Of a DNA stretch of 64,000 bases, positions 8,225 to 16,878 are shown piece by piece. Location: the NCBI GenBank assembly GCA_021734395.1, contig JAIPJB010000001.1, forward strand, positions 124,001 through 188,000. Direction: 5' to 3'. The DNA is from Candidatus Altimarinota bacterium (GTDB taxonomy: Bacteria; Patescibacteriota; Gracilibacteria; UBA4473). The notes beneath the pieces are model-generated. The model made no database searches. It saw only the letters and a program-made list of their open reading frames with translations, and had not been told where the DNA came from. Position 1 is the first letter of the stretch; every line of letters begins with the position of its first letter. The position numbers and the translations under genes are program-made.

Positions 8225-9486
8225 TGAATAAAGGCAAAGAATTTCTCAAAAGTTTTCTCATTTGGTTTTTGGTTTTTTACGCTATCCTGGCCGGATATGA
8301 ATATTTTTGGGGAGAAAAAAATCAGCCTCCTGCTGAACCTTCCGGCGAAATTATTCTCGAACCTGTCGACAATGACGTCGTTATCGGAAACTTAATACGA
8401 TGGAAAATCGTCAATCATACAGCAGAAGAAATTCGTTTCACTTCTCCCTGCGAAGCCCCAGGGACGCTGACTGTTTTTCGCATTGTGAATGATCAAACGG
8501 TAAATATTTCTGATTCTCTTTTTGAGAATTGTGGGAAGAAAAATATTCGTTCTTTCTCACTCCAACCAGAAAGTGAAACCTTTTTAGAACTCGCTGATTT
8601 CAGTCGAGAACTTTTTGACGAAGAGGGAACCTATCAAATTCAAATGCAAGTTCAAGCCGGACAAGAAGAATCATCGATTATTGACTCTCAACCCGTAGAA
8701 CTGAGTTCTCCTGGTGTATTTCGCCGTCTTTTTCGAACTATTATTTCCAAACCATTGTTTAATCTTCTGGTTTTTCTGACCGATAAGTTGCCCGGACACC
8801 CTTTTGGTTGGGCTATTGTGATTTTGACACTCTTGGTACGACTCGCACTCTTTGTTCCCAATCAAAAAGCTATGCGATCCCAACGAGAACTCCAAAAACT
8901 CCAGCCCAAAATCGAAGAAATCAAACAAAAACACGGGAAAAATCAACAAATGATGGCAATGAAAACAATGGAACTCTATAAGACTCACAAAATCAGTCCT
9001 TTCAGTTCGTGTCTCCCGATGCTTCTGCAGTTCCCGTTTTTGATTGGAGTGTATTACATTGTACGCGATGGACTCTCTCCTCATCTGAGTCATCTTCTGT
9101 ATTCCTTTCAGGAAAGCGTAGATTTGACGGCGGTCAATACGGACTTCTTGGGATTAGATCTCGCAAATAATGGAAAATGGTATCTGGCCGTTATTGTCGG
9201 TGTCGCTCAATGGGGAGCCGTTAAACTATCATTGTATTCTGCTAAAAAACGACAGAAAAAAAGCGAAGAAGTTCAAGGAGAAAAATCTGCTGGTCCAGCG
9301 GGGCAGATGCAACAAATGAATAAAATTATGCTCTGGGTTATGCCCGTAATGATCGGATTTTTTACCATGAGTTTCCCGGCGGGAGTCGGTGTCTACTGGC
9401 TGACATCAACCATTTTTGGAATCGTCCAACAAAAATATGTGAACTGGCAATTGGACCAACCACAAGTTACACGAAAAGAATCATAG
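8224..9486 (+). CDS. yidC: Membrane protein insertase YidC/OxaA
   Basis: 420 aa from ATG 8224, chosen because it overlaps the rnpA stop. YidC inserts and folds inner-membrane proteins with or without SecYEG. There is one N-terminal transmembrane helix (about 10-28), then an extracytoplasmic beta-rich domain (about 35-160), then the conserved insertase core: a helix starting WAIVILTLLVRLALFVPNQKAMRS, the charged cytoplasmic hairpin (LQKLQPKIEEIKQKHGKN), and LPMLLQFPFLIGVYYIV. FPAGVGVYWLTS near the end is the last signature. The sizeable periplasmic domain is shorter than in E. coli but absent from Firmicutes forms. Confidence 0.95.
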   Translation: MNKGKEFLKSFLIWFLVFYAILAGYEYFWGEKNQPPAEPSGEIILEPVDNDVVIGNLIRWKIVNHTAEEIRFTSPCEAPGTLTVFRIVNDQTVNISDSLFENCGKKNIRSFSLQPESETFLELADFSRELFDEEGTYQIQMQVQAGQEESSIIDSQPVELSSPGVFRRLFRTIISKPLFNLLVFLTDKLPGHPFGWAIVILTLLVRLALFVPNQKAMRSQRELQKLQPKIEEIKQKHGKNQQMMAMKTMELYKTHKISPFSSCLPMLLQFPFLIGVYYIVRDGLSPHLSHLLYSFQESVDLTAVNTDFLGLDLANNGKWYLAVIVGVAQWGAVKLSLYSAKKRQKKSEEVQGEKSAGPAGQMQQMNKIMLWVMPVMIGFFTMSFPAGVGVYWLTSTIFGIVQQKYVNWQLDQPQVTRKES

Positions 9487-9504
9487 TTATTTGAGAGGAG
9501 CCTC

Positions 9505-9533
9505 TTGCAATTTTTGTTTATTTATGGTATAAT
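9505..9533 (+). promoter_or_regulatory. Promoter upstream of prsW-like gene
   Basis: TTGCAA (9505-9510), a 17-bp spacer and a perfect TATAAT (9528-9533). A start about 7 bases on would give a leader of only about 17 nt before ATG 9557. It lies within the 70-base gap after yidC. Confidence 0.7.
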
Positions 9534-9556
9534 AAGGAGAAGTATTTACTTTTCCT

Positions 9557-10630
9557 ATGCAAGAATTCCTTGATTTTATAAGTCAACCACAGATCCTTTG
9601 GTATGTGATTCTGAGCTTTCTTCCCATTTTGGGATGGCTGTACTTCTTTCAAAAAAAGCATCCAGAAAAACGATCATATGTGGTGCTCACATTCTTGGCA
9701 GGAATGCTGTCTGTGGTTCCCATCAAACTCTACGAAAAATATTGGGATGTTGCTGTTTTTTATTTCGAACATATCAATGTTTTTGAATATCTTGCTGACC
9801 TGATCCACATCCCTGATACCTCTAAATTTTTAGCCTATATCACCATTAATGCTCTGGTGGGGGTGGGCCTATTTCTTTTTACCTGTCTCATGATGGGGGT
9901 TCTGGAAATCTTCACCCGCGATAACACACTTTGTGTATTTAGAAAGAAGATACGAAAGGCCTTGGAAAGCCCTTTATTTTTTATTGCGGTCGGAATTTTC
10001 TGCGGAATAGTTGCGTATGGATTTTCCTTTTCGTTTCACGAGCGAGTCTGGTTTTTTGTGGTTGTGGGGATGCTCGAAGAATTTATAAAACATTTAGTGC
10101 TTCGGTTCTCTGATGACGAAAAAATATTGTCGGTCGATGACGCTCTCTCTTTTGCCATAATCGTGGCACTGGGGTTTGCTTTTGTCGAAAACATTCTTTA
10201 TCTGCATAATTTTGTCGAAAATACCAATACAAATTTTCAACAGTTTTCATTGTTTTTCTTATTGCGCTCTACGGTATCGGTTGTCGCCCATGTTTGCTTC
10301 TCGGCAATACTGGGATATTTCTATGGTGTTGCTCGCTTCTCAGAAGATATCTATCGCCAAGAAGTAATGGAAAACAAACACGTTTTTTTCCGCTTCATAC
10401 ATAAAATATTTCATCTAAAAGGAGAAACCCTCTTCCACGAAGAAAAAATGATGGAGGGAATGATTCTGGCTATGGTGGCTCATGCTATCTTCAATTCGCT
10501 ATTGGAATTCGGAAAAGTCTATCTCCTTTTTCCTTTTCTGTTTCTTCTCTTTTTCTTTGTTCTAAATCTTTTCCACCGAAAGCAAGTTTACAGGCAATCG
10601 GGGGACTTATTGCATACTTCTTTTTCTTAA
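9557..10630 (+). CDS. PrsW-family intramembrane metalloprotease
   Basis: 357 aa, about eight to ten hydrophobic helices. PrsW proteases (M82) cleave membrane substrates such as anti-sigma factors. The family signatures are present: EEFIK at about residues 174-178, ALGFAFVENILY (about 209-220), a conserved His in VSVVAHVCFSAILGYFYG (about 238-255) and a second in MVAHAIFN near 313-320. The middle insert (KHVFFRFIHKIFHLKGETLFHEEK) is probably cytoplasmic. It is not next to an anti-sigma gene, so the substrate is unknown. It appears to share a transcript with the LOG-family gene 9 bases downstream. Confidence 0.85.
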   Translation: MQEFLDFISQPQILWYVILSFLPILGWLYFFQKKHPEKRSYVVLTFLAGMLSVVPIKLYEKYWDVAVFYFEHINVFEYLADLIHIPDTSKFLAYITINALVGVGLFLFTCLMMGVLEIFTRDNTLCVFRKKIRKALESPLFFIAVGIFCGIVAYGFSFSFHERVWFFVVVGMLEEFIKHLVLRFSDDEKILSVDDALSFAIIVALGFAFVENILYLHNFVENTNTNFQQFSLFFLLRSTVSVVAHVCFSAILGYFYGVARFSEDIYRQEVMENKHVFFRFIHKIFHLKGETLFHEEKMMEGMILAMVAHAIFNSLLEFGKVYLLFPFLFLLFFFVLNLFHRKQVYRQSGDLLHTSFS

Positions 10631-10639
10631 TCTTTTTCT

Positions 10640-11323
10640 ATGAGCAATCTTTTTGAAATGATTCCGGATTATAAACCTACTATTGGCGTTATGGGGTCGG
10701 CCTCAGGATATCTGATGCACAACCCAAAAATTGTAAAATCTGCCCGCGAAATCGGACGGCAAATAGCCTTTCACGGATGCATTTTGGGGAATGGGGCTTG
10801 TCCCGGACTTCCTGATGAAGCCGCACGAGGCGCGAAAGAAGTCGGAGGGGAAACCTATGGAGTTTCTCCGGCAATCTCTTTAGACTCTCATCTCAAAAAA
10901 TATCGTTCACCAACAAAATACTACGATAATTTCCTCTTCACGGAGATGGGACTCATGATGCGAGATATTATCAACATCCGATCCTCAGATGGAGTTATTA
11001 TTCTGCCTGGAGGAACCGGAACTCTGAATGAATTTACAGTCGCATATGATGAAGGGAAACCAATAGGGATTTTGACCGGACACGGTGGTGTTGCCGATCA
11101 TATTAAAGACATTCTTCGTTTTTGCCATCGACGGGTAACGAAACGCATGGTGTTTTCTTCCGATCCCCAGAAACTAGTAAAAAAACTGATAGCCGTTATG
11201 AAACGGGAAGAAAATGTCGGCGCTTTGGACGATTACTTATTGGGAGAAAATGGAGAAGTGACTCGTATCGAAAAAACATTTCATATTGTTTCTCCCGATC
11301 AGCTTCGCCTCCTCAAGGTTTAG
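10640..11323 (+). CDS. LOG-family Rossmann-fold protein
   Basis: 227 aa. The core matches the LOG/TIGR00725 group of nucleotide-binding proteins related to cytokinin-activating phosphoribohydrolases: GVMGSASG (about 16-23), a glycine-rich segment LGNGACPGLPDEAARGAKE (about 49-67), and PGGTGTLNEF (about 121-130), the PGGxGTxxE active-site motif. Members may release ribose-5-phosphate from nucleotide monophosphates; the substrate here is not determined. The C-terminal 50 residues are not conserved by eye. Its stop overlaps that of the convergent transcription factor gene. A second LOG-type gene is at 35680. Confidence 0.82.
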   Translation: MSNLFEMIPDYKPTIGVMGSASGYLMHNPKIVKSAREIGRQIAFHGCILGNGACPGLPDEAARGAKEVGGETYGVSPAISLDSHLKKYRSPTKYYDNFLFTEMGLMMRDIINIRSSDGVIILPGGTGTLNEFTVAYDEGKPIGILTGHGGVADHIKDILRFCHRRVTKRMVFSSDPQKLVKKLIAVMKREENVGALDDYLLGENGEVTRIEKTFHIVSPDQLRLLKV

Positions 11324-12405
11324 GCTACTTTTGGTTTTCGTCCTCGCTTCCTGCGTGGTTTATTATCGAGTGATGAATCATATTCATAAACAGCTCGACC
11401 GACACGCTTGAAAAATGGATATTTCTGCAGATTCAGGGAAATCGTTCCCAATCGGATATCTCGTTTTTTTAGAACGGCCTCAATAATTTCCTGACGCTTC
11501 ATAGGACTCCCTTTTTCTCTGAGAACAGATTTGATAACGTCACATACCGTACCAGCAGCCAATCCCCATTCTCTCAAGCCATACAGACCACGTCCCACCA
11601 AAACAAATTCTTTGTGGCGAATCAATTCATTGTGAATTGCCTGAGGAGTAACCTTCTTTTTCCCCGAAAAATTATTCAGTACATGATGAATGATGTCGGT
11701 GAAATGGAGTGGTTTTCCTTTTTCTTTGAGTGTAATCAAAACTTTGTCCTTGATAGAACGAGGGTTAATAAAACGCCAAGATTTCAATCCCCATCCTTCT
11801 TTGGTCTGAAGAAACCCCCAGCTCACAAAGAGCAAGGAGTGAATCATTTCTTTATTATATTGAGGCAATGCGCGAGAAAGAGCTTCTGTGCTGAGAACCT
11901 CCTTTTTTTTGTTGAGTGTTTTTTCAATATCTTTGATCGCGGCTTTTATTTCTCGAAGAGAAACATCTTTTGTCCGCCAAAAAGGTCGGAAAAATTGATT
12001 TCTTTCTTGTTTGATTAATTTATCGGAAACTCTCATAGCCAGTTTCATAGCACTGGGATCAATATCCTTAATCCCCCCAAGATTTTTGAGCATTTGAGAG
12101 ACCAAAAGATCTTCCGCCATTACTTTTCCGTGCTCTACCAAAATAGAATAGGCCAAATCATGAATGTACCGCATGGAAGGATCCATGGAAATACGAGCGA
12201 GTTTTTTAATCGCTACTGATTCAATCTGACGAACTCTTTCTCTCGTAATGGAATAGCTTTTTCCAATTTTGTCCAATGTTTCTTTGGATTTATTCCCCAA
12301 AGAAAAACGACGCTCAATAATATCCTGCTCCTTTTCTGTTAACAGCCCCAGAAGCCGATCCATCAACTCCGGAAAATTAATTTGTCGAGGGGCAATAGTA
12401 CTCAT
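11320..12405 (-). CDS. Sigma-region-4 and HARE-HTH fusion transcription factor
   Basis: 361 aa from ATG 12405 (MSTIAPRQ); an upstream in-frame ATG at 12441 is possible. The first 80 residues match sigma-70 region 4: LTEKEQDIIERRFSLG, then the helix-turn-helix SYSITRERVRQIESVAIKKL, which normally contacts the -35 box. Regions 1-3 are absent, so it cannot be a complete sigma factor. The remainder has HARE-HTH-like winged-helix repeats (TLKEKGKPLHFTDIIHHV, VLREKGSPMKRQEIIEAVL), as in the RNA polymerase delta subunit, and an AT-hook-like basic tail RRKRGRKPK. Likely a chromatin- or polymerase-associated regulator. Confidence 0.78.
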   Translation of the reverse strand: MSTIAPRQINFPELMDRLLGLLTEKEQDIIERRFSLGNKSKETLDKIGKSYSITRERVRQIESVAIKKLARISMDPSMRYIHDLAYSILVEHGKVMAEDLLVSQMLKNLGGIKDIDPSAMKLAMRVSDKLIKQERNQFFRPFWRTKDVSLREIKAAIKDIEKTLNKKKEVLSTEALSRALPQYNKEMIHSLLFVSWGFLQTKEGWGLKSWRFINPRSIKDKVLITLKEKGKPLHFTDIIHHVLNNFSGKKKVTPQAIHNELIRHKEFVLVGRGLYGLREWGLAAGTVCDVIKSVLREKGSPMKRQEIIEAVLKKRDIRLGTISLNLQKYPFFKRVGRAVYEYDSSLDNKPRRKRGRKPKVA

Positions 12406-12576
12406 TGGTATTACCAGAAAAGAAATCGAAGGAATGCGCAAGAATAAGCGAATTCATCAATAACTGTATCGCCAAAAAAAAAGATTGTCAAACTTTTTTC
12501 CTGTTTTTTGTCAAGCATTCCAAAAAGGAAAAAATCTTCTTTTCATCAAAGCGGAAAAAGGGGTATTAAAAAATAT

Positions 12577-12612
12577 TTGACAGCGTTGAGATTTTTTATA
12601 CACTCCGCGAGC
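12577..12612 (+). promoter_or_regulatory. Promoter of the S10 ribosomal operon
   Basis: TTGACA (12577-12582), a 16-bp spacer, TACACT (12599-12604) and the GC-rich discriminator CCGCGAGC (12605-12612). The predicted leader to the rpsJ ATG is about 22 nt, too short for the S10-leader type of L4 autoregulation known in E. coli. The preceding 12442-12576 holds no gene. Confidence 0.75.
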
Positions 12613-12632
12613 TCTTTTGGAAAAAAAAGCGC

Positions 12633-13016
12633 ATGACAACAACGAAAAAAACGGCGCCAAAAAAGGAAAAAGCAAAAACTTCTTCGAAAGAAAAAAAGGG
12701 AGTTCCGACTCCCCCGAAAGTCCGAATTGTTGTTCGTTCCTTTGATTATACGGTAATTGATGAAGCAGCGCGTTCTATTGTGGAAACAGCAGAGCGTGGC
12801 GGATCACTCGTCAGTGGCCCGGTTCCACTGCCCACAAAAATCAAACGCTATACCGTAAATCGTTCCTTTTTTGTTCACAAAGATGCTCGTGATCAATATG
12901 AGATTCGCACACACAAAAGACTCATTGATATTAAAGAGCCTACCGGACAAACTATAGAATCCCTGCAAAACCTGTCACTTCCTGCGGGAGTCGATGTAGA
13001 AATAAAAATGATGTAA
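12633..13016 (+). CDS. rpsJ: 30S ribosomal protein S10
   Basis: 127 aa. The S10 core begins near residue 28 ([17 protein letters not shown]) and contains [17 protein letters not shown] and THKRLIDI, all typical. A lysine-rich N-terminal extension of about 27 residues ([15 protein letters not shown]...) is extra compared with the usual 102-aa protein. First gene of the S10 cluster; rplC begins right after the stop. Confidence 0.97.
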   Translation: MTTTKKTAPKKEKAKTSSKEKKGVPTPPKVRIVVRSFDYTVIDEAARSIVETAERGGSLVSGPVPLPTKIKRYTVNRSFFVHKDARDQYEIRTHKRLIDIKEPTGQTIESLQNLSLPAGVDVEIKMM

Positions 13017-13598
13017 ATGAAAGGTATTCTTGCTCGCAAAATCGGTATGACACGCTTCATTTCTCCGGAAACCGGAGAAATGTCTGCTGTAACTGTATTG
13101 CAAGCCGCGGAAAATACAGTCGTTCGGGTCAAAAAAACGGAAAAGGATGGCTATGATGCTGTTGTTTTGGGACTCGGAAAAAAAACGAAAAAAGGAAATG
13201 CCCAATGGAAATACCAAAAAGAACTGCGATTATCCGAAGGCTCCGAATGGAAAACTGGAGACACAATCACGCTTGATTCATTGCAGGACGTCCCAGCGGT
13301 GACTATTCAGTCTGTTTGCAAGGGGCGAGGATTCTCAGGCGTTATTAAGCGACATAATTTTTCACGAGGACGGGAAACACATGGGTCTCATCATCATCGA
13401 GAACCTGGTTCTGTGGGAATGTGTGCCAAACCCGGACGAATTTTGCGCGGGAAAAAAATGCCCGGTCAATATGGGCATCAGCAGGTTACTCTTCGAGATA
13501 TCCCGGTTCTTTATGTCGACACAAAAAATAATATCATTGCGGTGAAGGGCCCTGTTCCTGGAGCAAAGAAAAATTTTGTATTTTTGTACACATCATGA
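13017..13598 (+). CDS. rplC: 50S ribosomal protein L3
   Basis: 193 aa, compared with about 209 in E. coli. The start MKGILARKIGMTRF and the central loop RGRETHGSHHHREPGSVGMCAKPGR (written here only as a block at about residues 118-142) are diagnostic of L3, which reaches the peptidyl transferase centre. KKMPGQYGHQQVT contains the glutamine that is methylated in other bacteria. It overlaps rplD by 4 bases, showing coupled translation. Confidence 0.97.
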   Translation: MKGILARKIGMTRFISPETGEMSAVTVLQAAENTVVRVKKTEKDGYDAVVLGLGKKTKKGNAQWKYQKELRLSEGSEWKTGDTITLDSLQDVPAVTIQSVCKGRGFSGVIKRHNFSRGRETHGSHHHREPGSVGMCAKPGRILRGKKMPGQYGHQQVTLRDIPVLYVDTKNNIIAVKGPVPGAKKNFVFLYTS

Positions 13599-14233
13599 AG
13601 ATAGATCTTTACAGCTCTCAAGGAGAAAAAAAGGGAACGGTGGATCTCAATGCCGCCCTTTTTGGAGCAAAAATAAATGAAGATTTGATGCACCGAGCAG
13701 TTGTCCTTCGACAGGCCAATGCTCGACAGCCAATCGCACACGTAAAAGATCGCAGTGAAGTATCGGCTACCACCAAAAAAGCTTTCCGCCAGAAAGGAAC
13801 TGGTCGTGCCCGACGAGGCGCACTCTCAACCAATTTGTTGCGAGGAGGAGGGGTCACCCACGGTCCTCGAAATACGCGAAATTTCAGCAAAGCTATGCCC
13901 AAATCGGAAAGACGCGCGGCTCTGTTTTCAAGTCTCAGCAGCAAAACAAAAGCAAAAGATATTTTCGCTCTCGAAAAATTTGATCAGAAAGCGCCCAAAA
14001 CGAAAGCGTTTGCGGAACTGCTCGCAAAACTTCCTGAGGCCAAGCGATATCTTTTTGTTTTGGCCGAAAAAAATCCTACTCTGGAAAAATCAGCGGCCAA
14101 TATCCCCAATGTAAAGACTATTCTCGCATCATATGTAAATCCTTATGATGTACTGCATGCAGAAAAAATTTGTTTTCTTCAGGATGCACTCGAGAAAGTT
14201 GAAAAGACATTTCTGACACCAAAGAAAAAATGA
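13595..14233 (+). CDS. rplD: 50S ribosomal protein L4
   Basis: 212 aa. The family block RQKGTGRARRGALSTNLLRGGG followed by THGPRNTRNFSKAMPKSERR (about residues 64-110) is the extended loop lining the exit tunnel. The globular part with VLAEKNPTLEKSAANIPNVK and ASYVNPYDVLHAE follows. It stops with TGA overlapping the rplW ATG by 4 bases, one of the cases showing that TGA is a stop codon here. Confidence 0.97.
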   Translation: MKIDLYSSQGEKKGTVDLNAALFGAKINEDLMHRAVVLRQANARQPIAHVKDRSEVSATTKKAFRQKGTGRARRGALSTNLLRGGGVTHGPRNTRNFSKAMPKSERRAALFSSLSSKTKAKDIFALEKFDQKAPKTKAFAELLAKLPEAKRYLFVLAEKNPTLEKSAANIPNVKTILASYVNPYDVLHAEKICFLQDALEKVEKTFLTPKKK

Positions 14234-14517
14234 TGGATACTAAAGACGTACTCATTCGACCTGTTGTCACGGAAAAAACCGTGGCTGCAAAGAATCAGTA
14301 TACCTTTGTGATTCATTCTCAGGCTCAGAAATCAGATGTCCGTCAAGCACTCAAAGAATTTTATGGTGTAGAACCACTGACCATTATGACATCGACACTG
14401 CCTCCGAAATACCGTGTCGCTGGACGAGGAAGACCTATGAGAAAGAGGGCCCCTCTCAAAAAAGCAATTATCACGCTGCCATCAGGAACCGAATTAGATT
14501 TTAATGCTTTCAAATAA
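14230..14517 (+). CDS. rplW: 50S ribosomal protein L23
   Basis: 95 aa. LIRPVVTEKTVAAKNQYTFV opens the protein, and FYGVEPLTIMT plus the basic loop RGRPMRKRAPLKKAIITLP are typical. L23 sits at the tunnel exit and binds trigger factor and SRP. It overlaps its neighbours at both ends (4 bases with rplD, 1 base with rplB). Confidence 0.96.
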   Translation: MMDTKDVLIRPVVTEKTVAAKNQYTFVIHSQAQKSDVRQALKEFYGVEPLTIMTSTLPPKYRVAGRGRPMRKRAPLKKAIITLPSGTELDFNAFK

Positions 14518-15374
14518 TGACTGTCAGAAAATATAAACCGGTAACAAACGCTCAGCGCGATATGGAATATATCGAGAATGACCAGGTCAGCAATGGCAAG
14601 CCACAAACAAAATCATTGCTGAAAGCAAAGAAAAAAATAACCGGTCGCGGCGGCAGTATTACGATTCGACACCGCGGAGGGGGATGCCGACGACACTATC
14701 GAATGATTGATTTTAATGGAACTGATAAACTCGGTGTTCCGGGAAAAGTCAAAGCCATTGAGTACGATCCAAATCGAAGTGCTTTTATTGCATTAGTTTT
14801 TTTTGCTGACGGAGACAAGCGGTATCAGCTCGCACACAAAGCAATGAAAGTAGATGACGAAGTCATTACCGATGTCAAAACAAAGGCCAAAGAAGGATAT
14901 CGAATGCAACTTAAAAATATTCCCGTCGGTTTTCCACTCTTTAATGTTGAGGTTACTGCTGGGAAAGGAGGACAGGTCGTTCGTTCTGCTGGACAGAGTG
15001 CAAAACTCGTTTCTCTGGACGGACCAATGGCTCAGGTTCAATTTCCTTCTGGAGAAATTCGATATATCGAAAAAACAAATTACGCAACGATTGGCGTCGT
15101 TTCCAATGAAGAAAACAATCAAATACGGCTTGGAAAAGCTGGTCGCGTTCGGCACAAAGGACGTCGACCTCAGGTTCGCGGAAAAGCCATGAATCCGACA
15201 GATCATCCGCATGGTGGTGGAGAAGGAGGATCTCCTATTGGACTCAAACATCCCAAAACCCCATGGGGCGCTCCCGCACTCGGCGTAAAAACACGCAAAA
15301 AGAAAAAGAGTGATAAATATCTTGTTCGCTCTCGTCATCGAGCAAAATCTACTTCTTCTCAGAGTACATCATGA
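14517..15374 (+). CDS. rplB: 50S ribosomal protein L2
   Basis: 285 aa. L2 is needed for subunit joining and peptidyl transfer. Conserved blocks: [20 protein letters not shown] (about 41-60), [12 protein letters not shown], and the C-terminal [16 protein letters not shown] with the functional histidine, followed by a [13 protein letters not shown] tail. The length is near the usual 273-277 with a short serine-rich end. Overlaps rpsS by 4 bases. Confidence 0.97.
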   Translation: MTVRKYKPVTNAQRDMEYIENDQVSNGKPQTKSLLKAKKKITGRGGSITIRHRGGGCRRHYRMIDFNGTDKLGVPGKVKAIEYDPNRSAFIALVFFADGDKRYQLAHKAMKVDDEVITDVKTKAKEGYRMQLKNIPVGFPLFNVEVTAGKGGQVVRSAGQSAKLVSLDGPMAQVQFPSGEIRYIEKTNYATIGVVSNEENNQIRLGKAGRVRHKGRRPQVRGKAMNPTDHPHGGGEGGSPIGLKHPKTPWGAPALGVKTRKKKKSDKYLVRSRHRAKSTSSQSTS

Positions 15375-15664
15375 CACGATCTGCTAAAAAGGGACCATAC
15401 GTTGATATTCGTTTGTTGCAGCGAGTGCAGCAAATGAACGCAAAAGGTGAAAAAAAAGTGCTCAAAACATGGGCACGAGACTGTACTATCGCCCCGGAAT
15501 TTGTGGGACACACCTTTGGTGTTCACAACGGAAAAGAACACATTCCTGTCTTCTGTACCGAAGCGATGGTTGGCCACAAACTCGGAGAATTTTCTCCGAC
15601 TCGAAAATTCCGTGGACACGGAGGAAAACTCGCAAAATCTGATACGAAAGTGACCCCTGCATAA
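15371..15664 (+). CDS. rpsS: 30S ribosomal protein S19
   Basis: 97 aa. The pattern [42 protein letters not shown] and the [17 protein letters not shown] end identify S19, which contacts the decoding-site tRNA region with S13. Its normal place is between rplB and rplV. A two-base gap separates it from rplV. Confidence 0.97.
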   Translation: MTRSAKKGPYVDIRLLQRVQQMNAKGEKKVLKTWARDCTIAPEFVGHTFGVHNGKEHIPVFCTEAMVGHKLGEFSPTRKFRGHGGKLAKSDTKVTPA

Positions 15665-15666
15665 TC

Positions 15667-15993
15667 ATGAAAGCACACCTAAAACAGATCCGAATTTCTC
15701 CCAAAAAGGTCAATGTCGTGGCCGGATTGGTTCGCGGGAAAGAAGTAATAAAAGCGCTGGATATGCTGAAATTTATGCCTAAAAAAGCAGCCGGACATCT
15801 CTATAAAGTTATTCATTCTGCCGCTGCAAATGCAGAAACAAATGATAAACAAAAACGAGAAAATCTGCGTATCAAAGAAATAGTGGTCAACAAAGGTCTA
15901 TTTTTGAAGCGCTTTTTGCCTTCCACTCGAGGGCGCGCTCTTCCTCTACACAAACCAACCACTCATATATCTGTAACACTCGAAAAGAAATAA
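15667..15993 (+). CDS. rplV: 50S ribosomal protein L22
   Basis: 108 aa. Opens with KAHLKQIRISPKKVNVVAGLV, includes ALDMLKFMPKKAAGHLYKVIHSAAANAE and ends with the beta-hairpin segment RFLPSTRGRALPLHKPTTHISV, which lines the exit tunnel. Shares one base with the rpsC start. Confidence 0.97.
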   Translation: MKAHLKQIRISPKKVNVVAGLVRGKEVIKALDMLKFMPKKAAGHLYKVIHSAAANAETNDKQKRENLRIKEIVVNKGLFLKRFLPSTRGRALPLHKPTTHISVTLEKK

Positions 15994-16649
15994 TGGGAAA
16001 AAAAGTCTCTCCGCATTCACTTCGTATTGGTATCACACGCACATGGGATTCAAAATGGTACGCAAAACGTGATTTCAAAGAAAAATTCTTACAGGATCTT
16101 GAAATCCGTGAATTTCTCAATAAAAAACTCGAAAAAGCAGGCATTGCAAAAATTGAAATTCAGCGCAGCAATGGGAAAATTTCAGTAATCGTTTCTGCCG
16201 CAAAGCCGGGGATTATTATCGGACGTGGAGGAGAGGCCATTGAGTCTCTTTCCAAAGAACTGCGACAAAAATTCCAAGGCGCATTTGATGTTTCGGTTCA
16301 AGAAGTACGAAAACCTGACACAAATGCAAAACTGATCGCTCAGTCTGTTGCCGATCAAATCTCACGTCGTTTCCCTTATCGACGAGTAGTCAAGATGGCG
16401 ATTGATCGTGCAAAAGACGCCGGGGTGAAAGGAGTCAAAATTACCGTCGCTGGACGACTCAATGGGGTGGACATTTCCCGCAGCGAAACCTACTCTCATG
16501 GGACCGTCCCTCTGCACACATTGCGTGCCAATATTGACTATGCTTCTACCGCCGCTCCCACGACTTACGGATCGATCGGGATCAAAGTCTGGGTGTATCA
16601 CGGGTTGGTTTTCAAGAATGAGAATCTGAACGAGTTTTTGGGACAGTAA
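15993..16649 (+). CDS. rpsC: 30S ribosomal protein S3
   Basis: 218 aa. Start MGKKVSPHSLRIGITRTWDS, KH domain with KPGIIIGRGGEAIE (about 71-84), and the C-terminal domain GVKITVAGRLNGVDISRSE...ASTAAPTTYGSIGIKVWVY. S3 forms part of the mRNA entry channel. In almost all bacteria rplP follows immediately; here 2769 bases of unrelated DNA intervene. No strong terminator is seen right after the stop. Confidence 0.97.
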   Translation: MGKKVSPHSLRIGITRTWDSKWYAKRDFKEKFLQDLEIREFLNKKLEKAGIAKIEIQRSNGKISVIVSAAKPGIIIGRGGEAIESLSKELRQKFQGAFDVSVQEVRKPDTNAKLIAQSVADQISRRFPYRRVVKMAIDRAKDAGVKGVKITVAGRLNGVDISRSETYSHGTVPLHTLRANIDYASTAAPTTYGSIGIKVWVYHGLVFKNENLNEFLGQ

Positions 16650-16684
16650 TACCTTTTCGGGACCCTGTTTTTTGTACCTTCTCC

Positions 16685-16713
16685 TTGACAAAAAGGTTTT
16701 CTTTTGCTTTATC
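16685..16713 (+). promoter_or_regulatory. Possible promoter for the Sel1-repeat gene pair
   Basis: TTGACA at 16685-16690 with a weak -10 (TTTATC, 16708-16713, 17-bp spacing). The 166 bases from here to the start codon form an unusually long leader for this window. It holds no other gene and ends in a strong AAAGGAGG-type ribosome binding site (near 16865-16872). Confidence 0.4.
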
Positions 16714-16878
16714 AACAGCATTATGTTTTTCGGATTTCTGTTGTATGGGAAATCTTGTTTCTCCCTACAGCGTTCCGAAAAAAGAAAACGTGCTCTTTGA
16801 AACAGCAGAAAATTAAAACAATTATTCACTTGTTCTCTTAAATAATAATAAATATCAATAACAAAAAGGAGGTTCGCT

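Noticed and set aside
9487-9504. Terminator AGAGG-AG-CCTCT after yidC
   Set aside because: A two-base loop is sterically implausible and the stem overlaps the next promoter's -35 region.
16650-16684. Terminator directly after rpsC
   Set aside because: Only a 4-bp ACAG/CTGT pairing before a T-run; too weak to call.
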